This document shows positions 47,857 to 56,434 of a stretch of DNA of 64,000 nucleotides, piece after piece. The stretch is from Mycolicibacterium hodleri (GTDB lineage: Bacteria; Actinomycetota; Actinomycetes; Mycobacteriales; Mycobacteriaceae): positions 62,001 through 126,000 of the forward strand of contig NZ_RCZG01000006.1 of the NCBI RefSeq assembly GCF_006439015.1, written 5' to 3'. Under the pieces are notes generated by a model. That model had not been told where the DNA came from. It searched no databases and saw only the letters and a program-made list of their open reading frames with translations. Both the position numbers and the translations under genes were made by a program. How positions within the stretch are numbered: position 1 is the stretch's first letter; every line of letters starts with the position of its first letter.

Positions 47857-50718
47857 TCAGACCCTCGTCGTGACCGATTCGGTCATTGACTCGGGCGGCG
47901 GTGGAGGCACCCGCGGTTGCGCCCGGGGATTGACGATCAGTGGCCACCAGAACCACTTGCCCATGAGCGCCGCGATGGCGGGGGTCATGAAGGAGCGCAC
48001 GATCAAGGTGTCGAACAGCAGGCCCAGCGCGATGGTGGTGCCAACCTGTCCCATCACCTTGAGGTCACTGAACGAGAACGACGCCATCGTCGCGGCGAAG
48101 ACGAGGCCGGCGGACGTCACCACCGACCCGGTGCCCGCCATGGCGCGGATGATGCCCGTCTTCAGCCCCCCGTGCAGTTCCTCCTTGAACCGTGACACGA
48201 GCAGAAGGTTGTAGTCCGACCCCACTGCCAACAGCAGGATCACCGACATCGCCAAGACCATGAAGTGCAGTTCGAGACCAAGGATGTGCTGCCAGAGGAG
48301 GACTGACAATCCGAACGAGGCACCGAGGGACAGAAGCACCGTGCCCACGATCACCGCTGCCGCCATCAATGCTCGAGTGATGATCAACATGATGATGAAG
48401 ATCAGCGTCACCGCTGCGATGGCGGCAATCATCAGGTCGTAGAAGGATCCGTCCTTCATGTCCTTGTACGTCGCGGCGGTGCCTGCAAGGTAGACGCTGG
48501 ACCCCTCCAGCGGCGTGCCCTTGATGGCTTCCTTCGCCGCCTGCTTGATCGCGTCGATGTGCGAGATGCCCTCGACCGTGGCCGGGTCGCCCTCGTGGCT
48601 GATGATGAACCGCACCGAATGACCGTCGGGCGTAATGAAGTTCTTCATCCCCCGCTTGAAGTCCTTGTTGTCGAAGATCTCCGGCGGTAGATAGAACGTG
48701 TCATCGTTCCTCGACCCGTCGAACGCGTCGCCCATGGCGGTCGCGTTGTCCTGCATGGCCGACATCTGGTCCTGCATGCCCTTTTGCGTCTGGTACGTCG
48801 TCAGCAACATCTCTTTGACCGACGTCAGCTGCGCGACCTGGGGGCGCAGCGAATCTGCCAGTTGAGGAGTGAGCGCATCCAGTTTCTGGGTGTCGATTAC
48901 CACGCCGCGGATCTGATCACTGAGCGTGTAGATGCCGTCCAAGGCATCGAAGAGCGACCGCCCCGCGAAGCACACGGGGATGTCATAGCAGTGCGGCTCC
49001 CAGTAGAGGTAGGAGCGGAGCGGTCGAAAGGTGTCGTCGAAGTCTGCGATGTGATCACGAACGTCATCGACCGTGTCCGTCAGATCCGCGATCTTGGTGG
49101 CCATGTCGTGGATGTTGCTCGAGAGCTCACCCAGCAGAACCAACATGTGCTTGAGGGTGTCGATCGTGATCTGAAGGTCGTTTGCCTGGACGAGCAGGTT
49201 CGCGAACGAATCCTGCAGGTACTTCTGGTTCAGCTTTTGCGTGGTTCCCTGCATGCTGAGCTGGAACGGAATCGTCGAGTGCTTGATCGGCTTGCCGTCG
49301 GGCCGGGTGATCGTCTGTACGCGGGAGATGCCGGGAGTGTGAAAGATGGCCTTGGCGATCTTGTCGATCACCAGGAAGTCGGCCGAGTTGCGCAGGTCGT
49401 GGTCGCTCTCGACCATCAGCAGCTCGGGGTTCATCCGGGCGGCGTCGAAGTGTCGTTCCGCCACGGCATAACCGACGTTGGCAGGAATGTCGGCGGGTAG
49501 GTACACCCGATTGTCATAGTTGGTCTTGTAGCTGGGAAGGGCGAGTAGACCGACGAGCGCCAACGCGATCGTCGCGACCAAGATCGGACCGGGCCACCGA
49601 ACGACCACGGTGCCCACCCGGCGCCAACCCCGAGATCTGATGGCGCGCTTCGGTTCGAACCGACCGAAGCGACTGCCGATCACCACCACGGCGGGCCCCA
49701 AGGTCAGCGCGGCGAGCACCGCGACGAGGGTGCCAACCGCGCACGGCACGCCCAGGGTCTGGAAGTAGGGCAGCCGCGTGAAGCTGAGGCAGACCATTGC
49801 GCCGGCAATGGTCAAGCCGGATCCGAGCACCACGTGAACGGTCCCGTGGAACATCGAGTAGTACGACTGCTCCCTGTCTTCACCGGCGCCCCTGGCCTCT
49901 TGATAGCGCCCGATGAGGAAGATGGCGTAGTCGGTCCCGGCGGCGATCACCATCAGGGTCAACAGGCTGGTGGCAAAGGTCGAGAGGCCGATGACCTGGT
50001 AGTGACCCAGGACTGCGACTATGCCGCGGGCAGCCCCCAACTCCGTGAATACCATCAAGAGAATCAAGAGCATGGTGACGATGGACCGGTAGACCAGCAC
50101 GAGCATCACCGCGATCACCCCCAGGGTGATGATGGTGACCAGCAAGATACTGGTGTCGCCCGCAGAGCGTTGGTCCGCGATGAGCGGAGCGCCGCCCGTT
50201 ACGTACGCCTTGACCCCGGCAGGGGCCGGGGTCGAATCCACCATCTCGCGCAGTGCCGTGACCGATTCGTTGGCGATCGTCTCACCCATGTTGCCGCGCA
50301 GGTAGACCTGTACGTACGCCGACTTGCCGTCACCACTCTGCGCGCCGGCGGCCGTCAGTGGGTCACCCCAGAAGTCCGTGATGTGCTCGACGTGAGCGGT
50401 GTCGGCCTCGAACTTCTTGATCAGCCGGTCGTAGTACGCGTGGGCGTCGGGGCCGAGCGGCTGCTCGCCCTCCAGGATGACCATCGCGTTGCTGTCGGAC
50501 TTGAACTCGTCGAAGTTTGCGCCGATCTTCTTCATCGACACCATCGACGGTGCGTCCTTGGCGTTCATCGACACCGTGTTCGCCTCGCCGACCACCTCGA
50601 GCGTGGGTACCGAGACATTCGTGAGCACGGTCAGCGCCAGCCAGCCGAGAATGATCGGCACCGCGAGCGCCCGAATCGCGCGTGCCAGCTTCGAGGGTTC
50701 GCGCCGCGTGCCACTCAT
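47857..50718 (-). CDS. MmpL-family RND lipid transporter, 953 aa
   Basis: An inner-membrane transporter exporting lipids or siderophores. Two repeats of membrane helices with large extracytoplasmic domains; the proton-relay Asp-Tyr pairs are visible as [13 protein letters not shown] in helix 4 region and [13 protein letters not shown] in the second half. The long extracytoplasmic loop after residue 400 includes paired cysteines (CYDIPVCF), found in MmpL4/5-type proteins. Start ATG 50718 ([16 protein letters not shown]). No mmpS gene is attached, unlike MmpS4/L4 or S5/L5. The promoter region holds two perfect palindromes, suggesting local repression by a regulator coded elsewhere. Confidence 0.9.
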   Translation of the reverse strand: MSGTRREPSKLARAIRALAVPIILGWLALTVLTNVSVPTLEVVGEANTVSMNAKDAPSMVSMKKIGANFDEFKSDSNAMVILEGEQPLGPDAHAYYDRLIKKFEADTAHVEHITDFWGDPLTAAGAQSGDGKSAYVQVYLRGNMGETIANESVTALREMVDSTPAPAGVKAYVTGGAPLIADQRSAGDTSILLVTIITLGVIAVMLVLVYRSIVTMLLILLMVFTELGAARGIVAVLGHYQVIGLSTFATSLLTLMVIAAGTDYAIFLIGRYQEARGAGEDREQSYYSMFHGTVHVVLGSGLTIAGAMVCLSFTRLPYFQTLGVPCAVGTLVAVLAALTLGPAVVVIGSRFGRFEPKRAIRSRGWRRVGTVVVRWPGPILVATIALALVGLLALPSYKTNYDNRVYLPADIPANVGYAVAERHFDAARMNPELLMVESDHDLRNSADFLVIDKIAKAIFHTPGISRVQTITRPDGKPIKHSTIPFQLSMQGTTQKLNQKYLQDSFANLLVQANDLQITIDTLKHMLVLLGELSSNIHDMATKIADLTDTVDDVRDHIADFDDTFRPLRSYLYWEPHCYDIPVCFAGRSLFDALDGIYTLSDQIRGVVIDTQKLDALTPQLADSLRPQVAQLTSVKEMLLTTYQTQKGMQDQMSAMQDNATAMGDAFDGSRNDDTFYLPPEIFDNKDFKRGMKNFITPDGHSVRFIISHEGDPATVEGISHIDAIKQAAKEAIKGTPLEGSSVYLAGTAATYKDMKDGSFYDLMIAAIAAVTLIFIIMLIITRALMAAAVIVGTVLLSLGASFGLSVLLWQHILGLELHFMVLAMSVILLLAVGSDYNLLLVSRFKEELHGGLKTGIIRAMAGTGSVVTSAGLVFAATMASFSFSDLKVMGQVGTTIALGLLFDTLIVRSFMTPAIAALMGKWFWWPLIVNPRAQPRVPPPPPESMTESVTTRV

Positions 50719-50760
50719 TCGAGTCCACCTGGCCTTCCTCGGTCATACCGACGGCGTCTG

Positions 50761-50779
50761 GTCACGTGCGGCACGTGAC
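50761..50779. promoter_or_regulatory. perfect palindromic operator upstream of mmpL
   Basis: GTCACGTGCGGCACGTGAC is a perfect 9-bp inverted repeat around one base, 43 bases upstream of the mmpL start and just downstream of the predicted -10, where a bound repressor would block transcription. Confidence 0.65.
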
Positions 50780-50801
50780 GGACGGCTCCTCACGCCCCAT
50801 A

Positions 50802-50831
50802 TATCTAGGCCGTCAAACTGTCTCCTGTCAA
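50802..50831 (-). promoter_or_regulatory. SigA-like promoter of mmpL
   Basis: On the minus strand TTGACA (50826-50831) and TAGATA (50802-50807) are separated by 18 bases, about 85 bases upstream of the mmpL ATG. A textbook housekeeping promoter, uncommonly complete for this window. Confidence 0.6.
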
Positions 50832-50882
50832 TTGGACGGCGTTCGAGCCCGCAACGGTTCGGTTCGGTACGGCCGTCACATT

Positions 50883-50900
50883 CGCGTAGTGAACTACGCG
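50883..50900. promoter_or_regulatory. second perfect palindrome in the mmpL upstream region
   Basis: CGCGTAGTGAACTACGCG has 8-bp perfect arms around GA. It lies upstream of the mmpL -35 and 64 bases before a small plus-strand frame; its sequence differs from the first palindrome, implying another regulator. Confidence 0.55.
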
Positions 50901-50963
50901 TGATCTGACACGGTGGGAACGTGATCATGAATGGGTGGACGAACATAGATCGGCGACGGCCCC

Positions 50964-51080
50964 GTGACCGCACTCCTGGCGATGAGTCTGATCATGGCGG
51001 CGGGCATGATCGGCTACTCACTTCACTGTCTCCAGTTGCGCGTTGAGCAGTGGGACTACGACCGCCATGTCAATGACTGA
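50964..51080 (+). CDS. possible small membrane protein, 38 aa
   Basis: A GTG-started frame, MTALLAMSLIMAAGMIGYSL then HCLQLRVEQWDYDRHVND. One hydrophobic helix followed by an acidic/basic QWDYDRH tail is a layout of many mycobacterial small membrane proteins. The rest of the 395-base gap between mmpL and the PPOX gene is only promoter DNA. No good ribosome-binding site is seen, so translation is uncertain. Confidence 0.4.
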   Translation: MTALLAMSLIMAAGMIGYSLHCLQLRVEQWDYDRHVND

Positions 51081-51113
51081 CCCGTCCACGCCTCCGCGCC
51101 TAACGTGGTCGAC

Positions 51114-51536
51114 GTGGACGAACTCTCCGACGACGTGATCGCCTTCCTTTCAGAGGGCACCCGTACCGCAATGCTCGGCTACGTTGCACGCGACGGCCGC
51201 CCGCTGGTCGCACCGGTGTGGTTCGTGGTGGACCACGGGACGCTGGTGTTCAACACCGGCAGGGACACCGCCAAGGGTCGCGCCCTGGCGCGAGACCCAC
51301 GAGTGGCCGTTTGTGTCGACGATCCCCATCCGCCGTACTCGTTCGTGCAGGTGCAGGGGGTTGCCGACATCAGCGAGGATCCCGCCGAACTCGTGGAGAT
51401 CGCGACCCGTACCGGCGCCCGCTACATGGGCGCGGAGCGCGCAGACGAGTACGGCCGTCGCAATGGTGTACCGGGCGAACTAGTGGTGCGGATCCGACCG
51501 ACGAAGGTGATCAAGGCGTTCAATCTCGCCGAATGA
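51114..51536 (+). CDS. PPOX-class (F420- or FMN-binding split-barrel) oxidoreductase
   Basis: A 140-residue split-barrel flavin protein: AFLSEGTRTAMLGYVARDGRPLVAPVWFVVDHGTLVFNTGRDTAKGRAL matches PPOX-class F420-dependent enzymes, with KGRAL contacting the cofactor phosphate and VAVCVDDPHPPYSFVQVQG following. It would reduce or oxidise a small substrate using F420 or a flavin. I chose GTG 51114 because TAACGT (51101-51106) ends 7 bases upstream, the leaderless spacing; GTG 51105, three codons earlier, would overlap that box. Confidence 0.78.
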   Translation: MDELSDDVIAFLSEGTRTAMLGYVARDGRPLVAPVWFVVDHGTLVFNTGRDTAKGRALARDPRVAVCVDDPHPPYSFVQVQGVADISEDPAELVEIATRTGARYMGAERADEYGRRNGVPGELVVRIRPTKVIKAFNLAE

Positions 51537-51613
51537 CAAGTCGTCGGCGATGGCGCCCACCGCACCGCACCATGGCGACAGGTGGTGGTAGAACGTGGTG
51601 GTAGAACTTAGCC

Positions 51614-52024
51614 ATGCACGAAGATCGCTTCGGCCCCGTCGAACACATCGTCGTCGAGTTCACCGACGGCGCGACCGTGCAGACCGGGTTCGATCGCCTG
51701 CTCGTACTCGCGGACGCCGGACTCATTCGCGTTCTGGACCTCGAGTTCGTCACCGCCGAAGACGGAGCCGCCCGTGTGATTCCGGCATCTGCGGTCGCAG
51801 CCGCGCTAGGGATGTTCGACGGAGCGTCCTCGGGTCTGCTCGATCACGACGATATCGAAGCGATCGCCGCCCGACTCACCCCCGGCACCACGGCCGCCGT
51901 ACTCGTCTACGAGGACTTGTCCATCCTCGACGTGCTCGCCGCCTGGGAGAGCGGCGGCGCGACCGTCGTTTCCGAAGGTCACGTCGACGTCGACGACATC
52001 GACGCGGCACTTGAAGGAGTCTGA
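51614..52024 (+). CDS. DUF6325/DUF1269-like small protein
   Basis: A 136-residue acidic protein: FGPVEHIVVEFTDGATVQTGFDRLLVLADAGLIRVLDLEFVT is the family pattern, followed by an Ala-rich region and LTPGTTAAVLVYEDLSILDVLAAWESGGA. Related proteins are often annotated as DUF6325 or DUF1269 (membrane-associated, unknown function), but no membrane segment is present. It ends 3 bases before the SHOCT gene and is probably co-transcribed with it. Confidence 0.7.
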   Translation: MHEDRFGPVEHIVVEFTDGATVQTGFDRLLVLADAGLIRVLDLEFVTAEDGAARVIPASAVAAALGMFDGASSGLLDHDDIEAIAARLTPGTTAAVLVYEDLSILDVLAAWESGGATVVSEGHVDVDDIDAALEGV

Positions 52025-52027
52025 TCG

Positions 52028-52291
52028 ATGAGCCTGCTTCGCTCCATGAGCCGTGTCGCGGTCGCCAGCTCGGTGCACGGACGAGTGCAACGGCGCCAAC
52101 GTGACCGCTGGGCCACCGTCGCGCCGACCGCCGACACCCGACCGCCCGCGCCGGTACCAGCCCCGCAACCCCCGGCGGAACCGGCCGTCGACCTGCTCGC
52201 CCAGCTCGAACGCCTCGGACGGCTCCGGGACTCCGGGGTACTCACGGAGGACGAGTTCACCGCCCAGAAGGCGCGTCTACTCGCAGGTTAG
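52028..52291 (+). CDS. SHOCT domain protein, 87 aa
   Basis: A short basic N terminus, a Pro-rich linker (about residues 34-52) and a C-terminal SHOCT motif: DLLAQLERLGRLRDSGVLTEDEFTAQKARLLAG, known as an oligomerisation helix pair. AAGGAG overlaps the end of the preceding gene, placing translation under coupling. SHOCT proteins paired with DUF6325-like genes recur in mycobacteria; function unknown. Confidence 0.85.
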   Translation: MSLLRSMSRVAVASSVHGRVQRRQRDRWATVAPTADTRPPAPVPAPQPPAEPAVDLLAQLERLGRLRDSGVLTEDEFTAQKARLLAG

Positions 52292-52294
52292 CGT
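52289..52294 (+). promoter_or_regulatory. -10 element for leaderless transcript of the IspD-like gene
   Basis: TAGCGT overlaps the SHOCT stop and ends 6 bases before the ATG at 52301, so this gene can start independently of the small-gene unit. Confidence 0.45.
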
Positions 52295-52300
52295 GGGCTG

Positions 52301-53026
52301 ATGCAAACGACGCCCGGAGCGGCCGGCGTGGTGCTGGCCGCAGGGATGGGCACGCGCGTCGGCGCCGACGGGAACAAGGCGTATCTGCCGCTGGCGGGGC
52401 GAAGCATGGTGTCTTGGGCGGTGGAGGCGGTCGCCCGCTCGACGCACGTCTCGCGCACCGTACTGGTGTTCCGCAGGGGTGAACGCGACTTGGCCGCACG
52501 CACGATGGCCGCCGAACTGCCCCATTCGGTGGTCGAACTCGTCGAGGGCGGCGACACCCGCCACGGCTCCGAGGAGAACGTTCTTCGGCATCTGGCACCC
52601 GACGTCGAATCGGGAGCCATCGACGTGGTGCTCATCCACGATGCCGCTCGTCCACTGGCCGGACCGGCGATGATGGACACGGCCGTGGCCATGGCCCGCG
52701 CGTGCGGCGGCGCCATCCCGGTGCTTGCCGCCATCGACGTGGTGAAAACCGATGCAGGCGGTCGACTTTCACCGGCTGCCGGCACTCTCGTCAGAGTTCA
52801 GACACCACAGGCGTTTCGCGCTCGGCCACTGCTCACCGCGTACCGTTTGGCGGCGGGCGGCAGCTTCGAGGGGACCGACACGGCGTCCTGCGTCCAGAGC
52901 TTCACCGACGTCGCGGTGCGGGTGTTTCCCGGTACGTCGAGCAATCTGAAGGTGACGTTTGCGCACGACGTACTGCTTGCGGAGCGCCTTCTGCAGGACG
53001 AGATCAGTCGTGGCGGCACGAGATGA
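52301..53026 (+). CDS. IspD-like nucleotidyltransferase (2-C-methyl-D-erythritol 4-phosphate cytidylyltransferase family)
   Basis: A 241-residue GT-A-fold protein. The nucleotide-binding AAGMGTRVG (about residues 13-21) and LPLAGRSM, the metal-binding VVLIHDAARPLAG, and VRVQTPQAFRA are all family signatures. The canonical PK pair after the glycine loop reads GNKAYLPL, with Pro replaced by Asn. It could catalyse CTP + MEP conversion in the non-mevalonate pathway, or a related sugar/alditol-phosphate cytidylyl transfer. No ispF follows, which argues against the usual ispDF unit. The end overlaps the second IspD-like gene tail-to-tail by 23 bases. Confidence 0.8.
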   Translation: MQTTPGAAGVVLAAGMGTRVGADGNKAYLPLAGRSMVSWAVEAVARSTHVSRTVLVFRRGERDLAARTMAAELPHSVVELVEGGDTRHGSEENVLRHLAPDVESGAIDVVLIHDAARPLAGPAMMDTAVAMARACGGAIPVLAAIDVVKTDAGGRLSPAAGTLVRVQTPQAFRARPLLTAYRLAAGGSFEGTDTASCVQSFTDVAVRVFPGTSSNLKVTFAHDVLLAERLLQDEISRGGTR

Positions 53027-53690
53027 CCGCGTCCAGCAGATACGCGTCTCTGGGCAGCTCCACGCGAAAGGCGTTGGCATCGCCGGCAACGGTGCCGATG
53101 TCGAGACCGGACCGCAATGCCTCGTCGAACTCGTCGACGTCATCGGGCGTCGATGCCGGTGAGATCGACAGCAACCGCCACAGCGCCGCCGCGGTGAAAC
53201 CGCGCGGGTACTGCACCGTCCGCAACGTGGAGCGATCGACGGTGCTGAGCACGGAGCCCTGCTCGTCGACGGTCTTGACGGTGTCGGTCACAGGCAGCGT
53301 CGGCGCCACGACGTCGTGGCCGGTCAGCAGCGCCCGGAGCACCCTGTCGGCGACCTCGCCGGGCGACAGCGGATACCGATGGTCGGCGACGAGTATCGAT
53401 CTCGGCGTGTCACGTTCAACGCCAAGGTATTCCAGGCCCGCTTGAATCACCCGAGATCGCGAGCCCGGCTCCCGGGGCACGGCGATCGCCGTTCCCAACC
53501 CGGCCGCCCCCAGGCAGGCGCGCGCATCGGCGGCCATGGCAGGCAGTGTCGCGACGACGACACGTTTCTCCTCCACGACACCGAGGAGCGACCGCACCAC
53601 GCGCGCCAGTAGTGACTCGCCCGCCACCGATGCGGTGGCCGCCGCGACGTGGTCCGCGTGCGCGAGTGGCACGATTGCGCACGGCTCCAT
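53004..53690 (-). CDS. divergent IspD-like protein lacking the N-terminal nucleotide loop
   Basis: A 228-residue relative of IspD by overall plan: LLARVVRSLLGVVEEKRVVVATLPAM, DTPRSILVADHRYPLSP (the place of the HDAAR block, with His-Arg kept), VTDTVKTVDEQGSVLSTVDRSTLRTVQYPRGFTAAALW (in the place of VQTPQAF) and VEFDEALRSG-like DDVDEFDEALRSG. The GxGxR loop is missing (VPLAHADHVAAA instead), so catalysis is doubtful. ATG start with a minus-strand TACCGT box 7 bases upstream (53698-53703). It follows the patatin gene by 20 bases on the same strand. Confidence 0.68.
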   Translation of the reverse strand: MEPCAIVPLAHADHVAAATASVAGESLLARVVRSLLGVVEEKRVVVATLPAMAADARACLGAAGLGTAIAVPREPGSRSRVIQAGLEYLGVERDTPRSILVADHRYPLSPGEVADRVLRALLTGHDVVAPTLPVTDTVKTVDEQGSVLSTVDRSTLRTVQYPRGFTAAALWRLLSISPASTPDDVDEFDEALRSGLDIGTVAGDANAFRVELPRDAYLLDAVISCRHD

Positions 53691-53697
53691 CGTCGAG

Positions 53698-53703
53698 ACG
53701 GTA
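53698..53703 (-). promoter_or_regulatory. -10 element upstream of the minus-strand IspD-like gene
   Basis: TACCGT on the minus strand ends 7 bases before the ATG at 53690. The same hexamer with the same spacing precedes the patatin gene. Confidence 0.4.
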
Positions 53704-53710
53704 TCGGTGA

Positions 53711-54712
53711 TCAGCGGAATCGGCGAACGTATTCCGCCCAGTCCCAGCCGGCGAGGAACCTTTCGGCTGCGCCGTAACCCTTCAGATACTGCGCTTCGAC
53801 CTCGTTCTCGGTGATGTCGAAGTCGAGGAACCCCACGTCGGTGGAGTCCACGCGGATCGCCCGGGCATCAACCCACGGCTGGCTCAGATACGCCTGGTCG
53901 CGACCCACCAGCATCGTGGTGAGGACGTCCTCCAGCAGGTGCGGCACCCCGAATCGACGGAGCGTGGCGAGAGCCGGGATCACCCTGTCGTTACCGTCGG
54001 GCAAGTTCGGCAACAGGGTGATGCCGAAACTCGGCCAGCGCGGCTCCTTACCGTCCGTGCGGTCGAGCGAGTCGAGCGGGAAATTCGACAGCAGCCCGCC
54101 ATCGACGAGCGTCGAGGTGAGACCGCTGGTGCTCGTCAGCGATGCCGGTCGGAAGATGAACGGGATGGACATCGACGCTCGGACGGCGTCGGCGACCGAC
54201 TGCTCATCCGGGTCGAGGCCGTACACCCGGCGATAGTCCCAGGGAAAGCGCACCAACTGCCCCATGGTCACGTCGGCGACCGTGACGACGAGTCGGTAGC
54301 GCTGCTCGGGCGGCAACTCGTCGTCGTCGAGGGCGAGGTCCCCGAAGGTGGCGACGCCGAGGTCCGCCAACTGCCCCCGGACCCACTCGTGCGCATAGTC
54401 GCCCTTGTAGATCCCCGATCCCCGAAGCAGCGCGAGCGACGGGCCGACCAGCGGCACTCGCTCCAGGGGGCCGGGGTCGAGGAACTTGCTGTAGTCCAGT
54501 TGCAACGCGAGCTCTTTGACCTGCGCACCCGTCATCGAACCGGAGTGCGCCGCGGCCGCGACGATGGCGCCGACGATGGATCCTGCCGAGGTGCCGGAGA
54601 CTCGTTGCGGCTGGTAGCCGGCGTCCAGGAGGCCGACGACCGCACCCACCAGGCCGACGCCCTTGACACCGCCACCCGAGAGCACCAGGTCGGCACGTTT
54701 GACGTTCGTCAC
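53711..54712 (-). CDS. patatin-like phospholipase
   Basis: A 333-residue lipid acyl hydrolase with a Ser-Asp dyad. SGGGVKGVG (residues 12-20) forms the oxyanion hole, GTSAG contains the nucleophile Ser42, and LVDGG (near 204) the catalytic Asp. No signal peptide, so it acts in the cytosol or at the inner face of the membrane. A GTG start is preceded by a minus-strand TACCGT (54720-54725) with 7-base spacing. It lies 22 bases downstream of the second Mam gene. Lipolysis of membrane or storage lipid is likely. Confidence 0.88.
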   Translation of the reverse strand: MTNVKRADLVLSGGGVKGVGLVGAVVGLLDAGYQPQRVSGTSAGSIVGAIVAAAAHSGSMTGAQVKELALQLDYSKFLDPGPLERVPLVGPSLALLRGSGIYKGDYAHEWVRGQLADLGVATFGDLALDDDELPPEQRYRLVVTVADVTMGQLVRFPWDYRRVYGLDPDEQSVADAVRASMSIPFIFRPASLTSTSGLTSTLVDGGLLSNFPLDSLDRTDGKEPRWPSFGITLLPNLPDGNDRVIPALATLRRFGVPHLLEDVLTTMLVGRDQAYLSQPWVDARAIRVDSTDVGFLDFDITENEVEAQYLKGYGAAERFLAGWDWAEYVRRFR

Positions 54713-54719
54713 ACGGGAG

Positions 54720-54725
54720 ACGGTA
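54720..54725 (-). promoter_or_regulatory. -10 element upstream of the patatin gene
   Basis: TACCGT on the minus strand, 7 bases before the GTG at 54712, consistent with leaderless transcription in addition to readthrough from the Mam genes. Confidence 0.4.
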
Positions 54726-54734
54726 CGGGGAGCG

Positions 54735-55355
54735 CTAGACGGGGTCGAAAGCCGAGATGAGCCAGACGTCGTTGATCTTGTTGAGGCCCACCTTTACGCT
54801 GCTCGCCGTGAAGGACCCGTCCGGGTTCTCCTTGCTGGTCGTGGTCTGGTTGAGGAAGAGCAGCACCACCGCGGAATCGGGCTTCACCTCGGACGGCGCC
54901 GCCTGAACGATCGCCGCAGACGTCTTCACCGACTTCTGCGTGACCGCGGGAGTCACGATGTCCTGGGTGAACTGGCTGTAGTAATTCAGGAAGTCACCGG
55001 TGAGGTGGGTCTTGGCGGCGGCGAAGTCCTTGTCCATCGTGCCCGGCGCGTAGGACAGCAGCGCCACGGCACCATCGGATGCCGCCTTGACGGCCTGGGC
55101 GGCGGTGGCGGCGTCGGACCGCCTGTCGGGTCGGAACTGATACACGTACAGCCAGCTGGCCAGTCCAGCCGACGCAAGTAGGGCAACCGCAAGCGCCAAG
55201 GGGAGCAGCATGCCCTTGAATCGGGCAGACGGCGGAGCCCCGCCGGGTTCAGCCGACGGCGCCTCGTCCGGCACCGAAGTGTCGACGGTGCCGGCGTCGA
55301 GGTCGTCGGCCGACACCTCGACTTCGGTCAGGTTGTCGCCGTCCTTCTCGGTCAC
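54735..55355 (-). CDS. Mce-associated membrane protein (Mam) 2
   Basis: A 206-residue protein with an acidic cytoplasmic N terminus, one membrane segment (about 52-75, LLPLALAVALLASAGLASWLY) and an extracytoplasmic NTF2-like domain: AVKAASDGAVALLSYAPGTMDKDFAAAKTHLTGDFLNYYSQF is the typical Mam core. Such proteins stabilise Mce lipid importers. The start is GTG at 55355, overlapping the preceding stop by 4 bases (GTGA); the longer open frame upstream lies inside the first Mam gene and is not used. Confidence 0.85.
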   Translation of the reverse strand: MTEKDGDNLTEVEVSADDLDAGTVDTSVPDEAPSAEPGGAPPSARFKGMLLPLALAVALLASAGLASWLYVYQFRPDRRSDAATAAQAVKAASDGAVALLSYAPGTMDKDFAAAKTHLTGDFLNYYSQFTQDIVTPAVTQKSVKTSAAIVQAAPSEVKPDSAVVLLFLNQTTTSKENPDGSFTASSVKVGLNKINDVWLISAFDPV

Positions 55356-56287
55356 GGCACGAACTCGACTTTCGCCAATTTGAGCTGCCCGCCGTCGCGG
55401 GCGATGTCCACCCGGAGCCGCCAGGAGCGCGGCTGCTGCTCCTTGCTGGCAACGTTCGAGACCTGCGTGGTCACCGCCACCAGAACGGTCGCCGCGTCGT
55501 TGTTCATCTTCTGCACGGCCGTGGCGTTGACGGTGGCCTCGGTGACGACCTTCGATTCCTGTGCCACCTTGGTGAATTCGTCGGCCTGGCCCTGGAAATC
55601 CTTCTTGAAGTCGCCGGTGGTGTTGTCGATGATGCGCTTGACGTCGTCGGCGGCGGTGCTGAAGTTCAGTGACATCAACGTCACGACGCCCTGGCGGGCC
55701 GCGGCGGCGAACTCGGCGGATCGTTGCTGCTCCTGCGTCACCTGGCGATGGTGTACGACCATGTACGCACTGGCGGCCAGCAGTCCGAGGGTGCAGATCA
55801 CCACCAACGCTGCCGCGACCCACGCGAGACGTATCCGCGGCCGACGGCGACGTCGTGGCTCCTGAGCGAGCTCCTCCTCGGTGCCGTCGGCATCGGCGTC
55901 CGGTTCGCCGCCGTCTTCGTCGGCGAGCTGCGTGTCATCGATGGGTTCGGCGACGTGGGCCTCGACGTCGGCATCGGTTTCGGCGGCCTCGGGCGCGGAG
56001 GCTTCCTCGCCGAGCGTCGACTCCTGCAACGACGTGGCAGCAACGGGAGCGGGAGGCGCCTTGGCGGTGGCGGCTGCCTCTGCCTGCCTGCGCAACCTCA
56101 AGGCGCGGGCGCGGGCGCGGGCGGCGGCCGCGTCCGCCTCGGCGGCTTCAGCTTCGGCCTCGGCCTGTTCAGCGAGGGCGAGTGCGTCGTCGGGTCCGGC
56201 TATCGCGTCGACGTCCGCCGGGCCGTCCTTGGGCTCGTCGTGAGCGTCCCCGTTGAGCACCGACGAGGCTCGCTTGCGAGGCGGCAT
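55352..56287 (-). CDS. Mce-associated membrane protein (Mam) 1
   Basis: A 311-residue protein with a long cytoplasmic, low-complexity N terminus: an Ala/Glu/Arg coiled-coil-like stretch (ALALAEQAEAEAEAAEADAA) and an acidic segment, then a basic stop RRRRRPRIR, a membrane helix (about 157-180) and an extracytoplasmic Mam domain (QGVVTLMSLNFSTAADDVKRIIDNTTGDFKKDF). Start ATG 56287 has GGGAGG about 6 bases upstream, preferred over GTG 56311. It is first in a minus-strand unit with Mam 2, patatin and the IspD-like gene. No mce genes are present in the window. Confidence 0.85.
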   Translation of the reverse strand: MPPRKRASSVLNGDAHDEPKDGPADVDAIAGPDDALALAEQAEAEAEAAEADAAAARARARALRLRRQAEAAATAKAPPAPVAATSLQESTLGEEASAPEAAETDADVEAHVAEPIDDTQLADEDGGEPDADADGTEEELAQEPRRRRRPRIRLAWVAAALVVICTLGLLAASAYMVVHHRQVTQEQQRSAEFAAAARQGVVTLMSLNFSTAADDVKRIIDNTTGDFKKDFQGQADEFTKVAQESKVVTEATVNATAVQKMNNDAATVLVAVTTQVSNVASKEQQPRSWRLRVDIARDGGQLKLAKVEFVP

Positions 56288-56324
56288 GCGGCCTCCCGTC
56301 CTGTCCGTCACGCGTAGAAAAGTA

Positions 56325-56341
56325 TGAGAATGACATTTTCA
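56325..56341. promoter_or_regulatory. TGAGAATnnnATTCTCA-type operator, copy 1
   Basis: TGAGAATGACATTTTCA: arms TGAGAAT and ATTTTCA pair at 6 of 7 positions. It lies 38 bases upstream of the Mam 1 start, next to a minus-strand CATACT -10-like box. Confidence 0.6.
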
Positions 56342-56434
56342 ATTTTGAGTATCGATCCGACGATACCCCATCGAGCGAGTGACCCCGATTCGCCTTCTTC
56401 CTGCGGAAATGCTGTTATCACACTATGCAGGCCC

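Noticed and set aside
55356..55823. N-terminal extension of the Mam 2 frame into Mam 1
   Set aside because: It lies fully inside Mam 1; the GTGA overlap at 55352-55355 and loss of likeness upstream place the real start at 55355.
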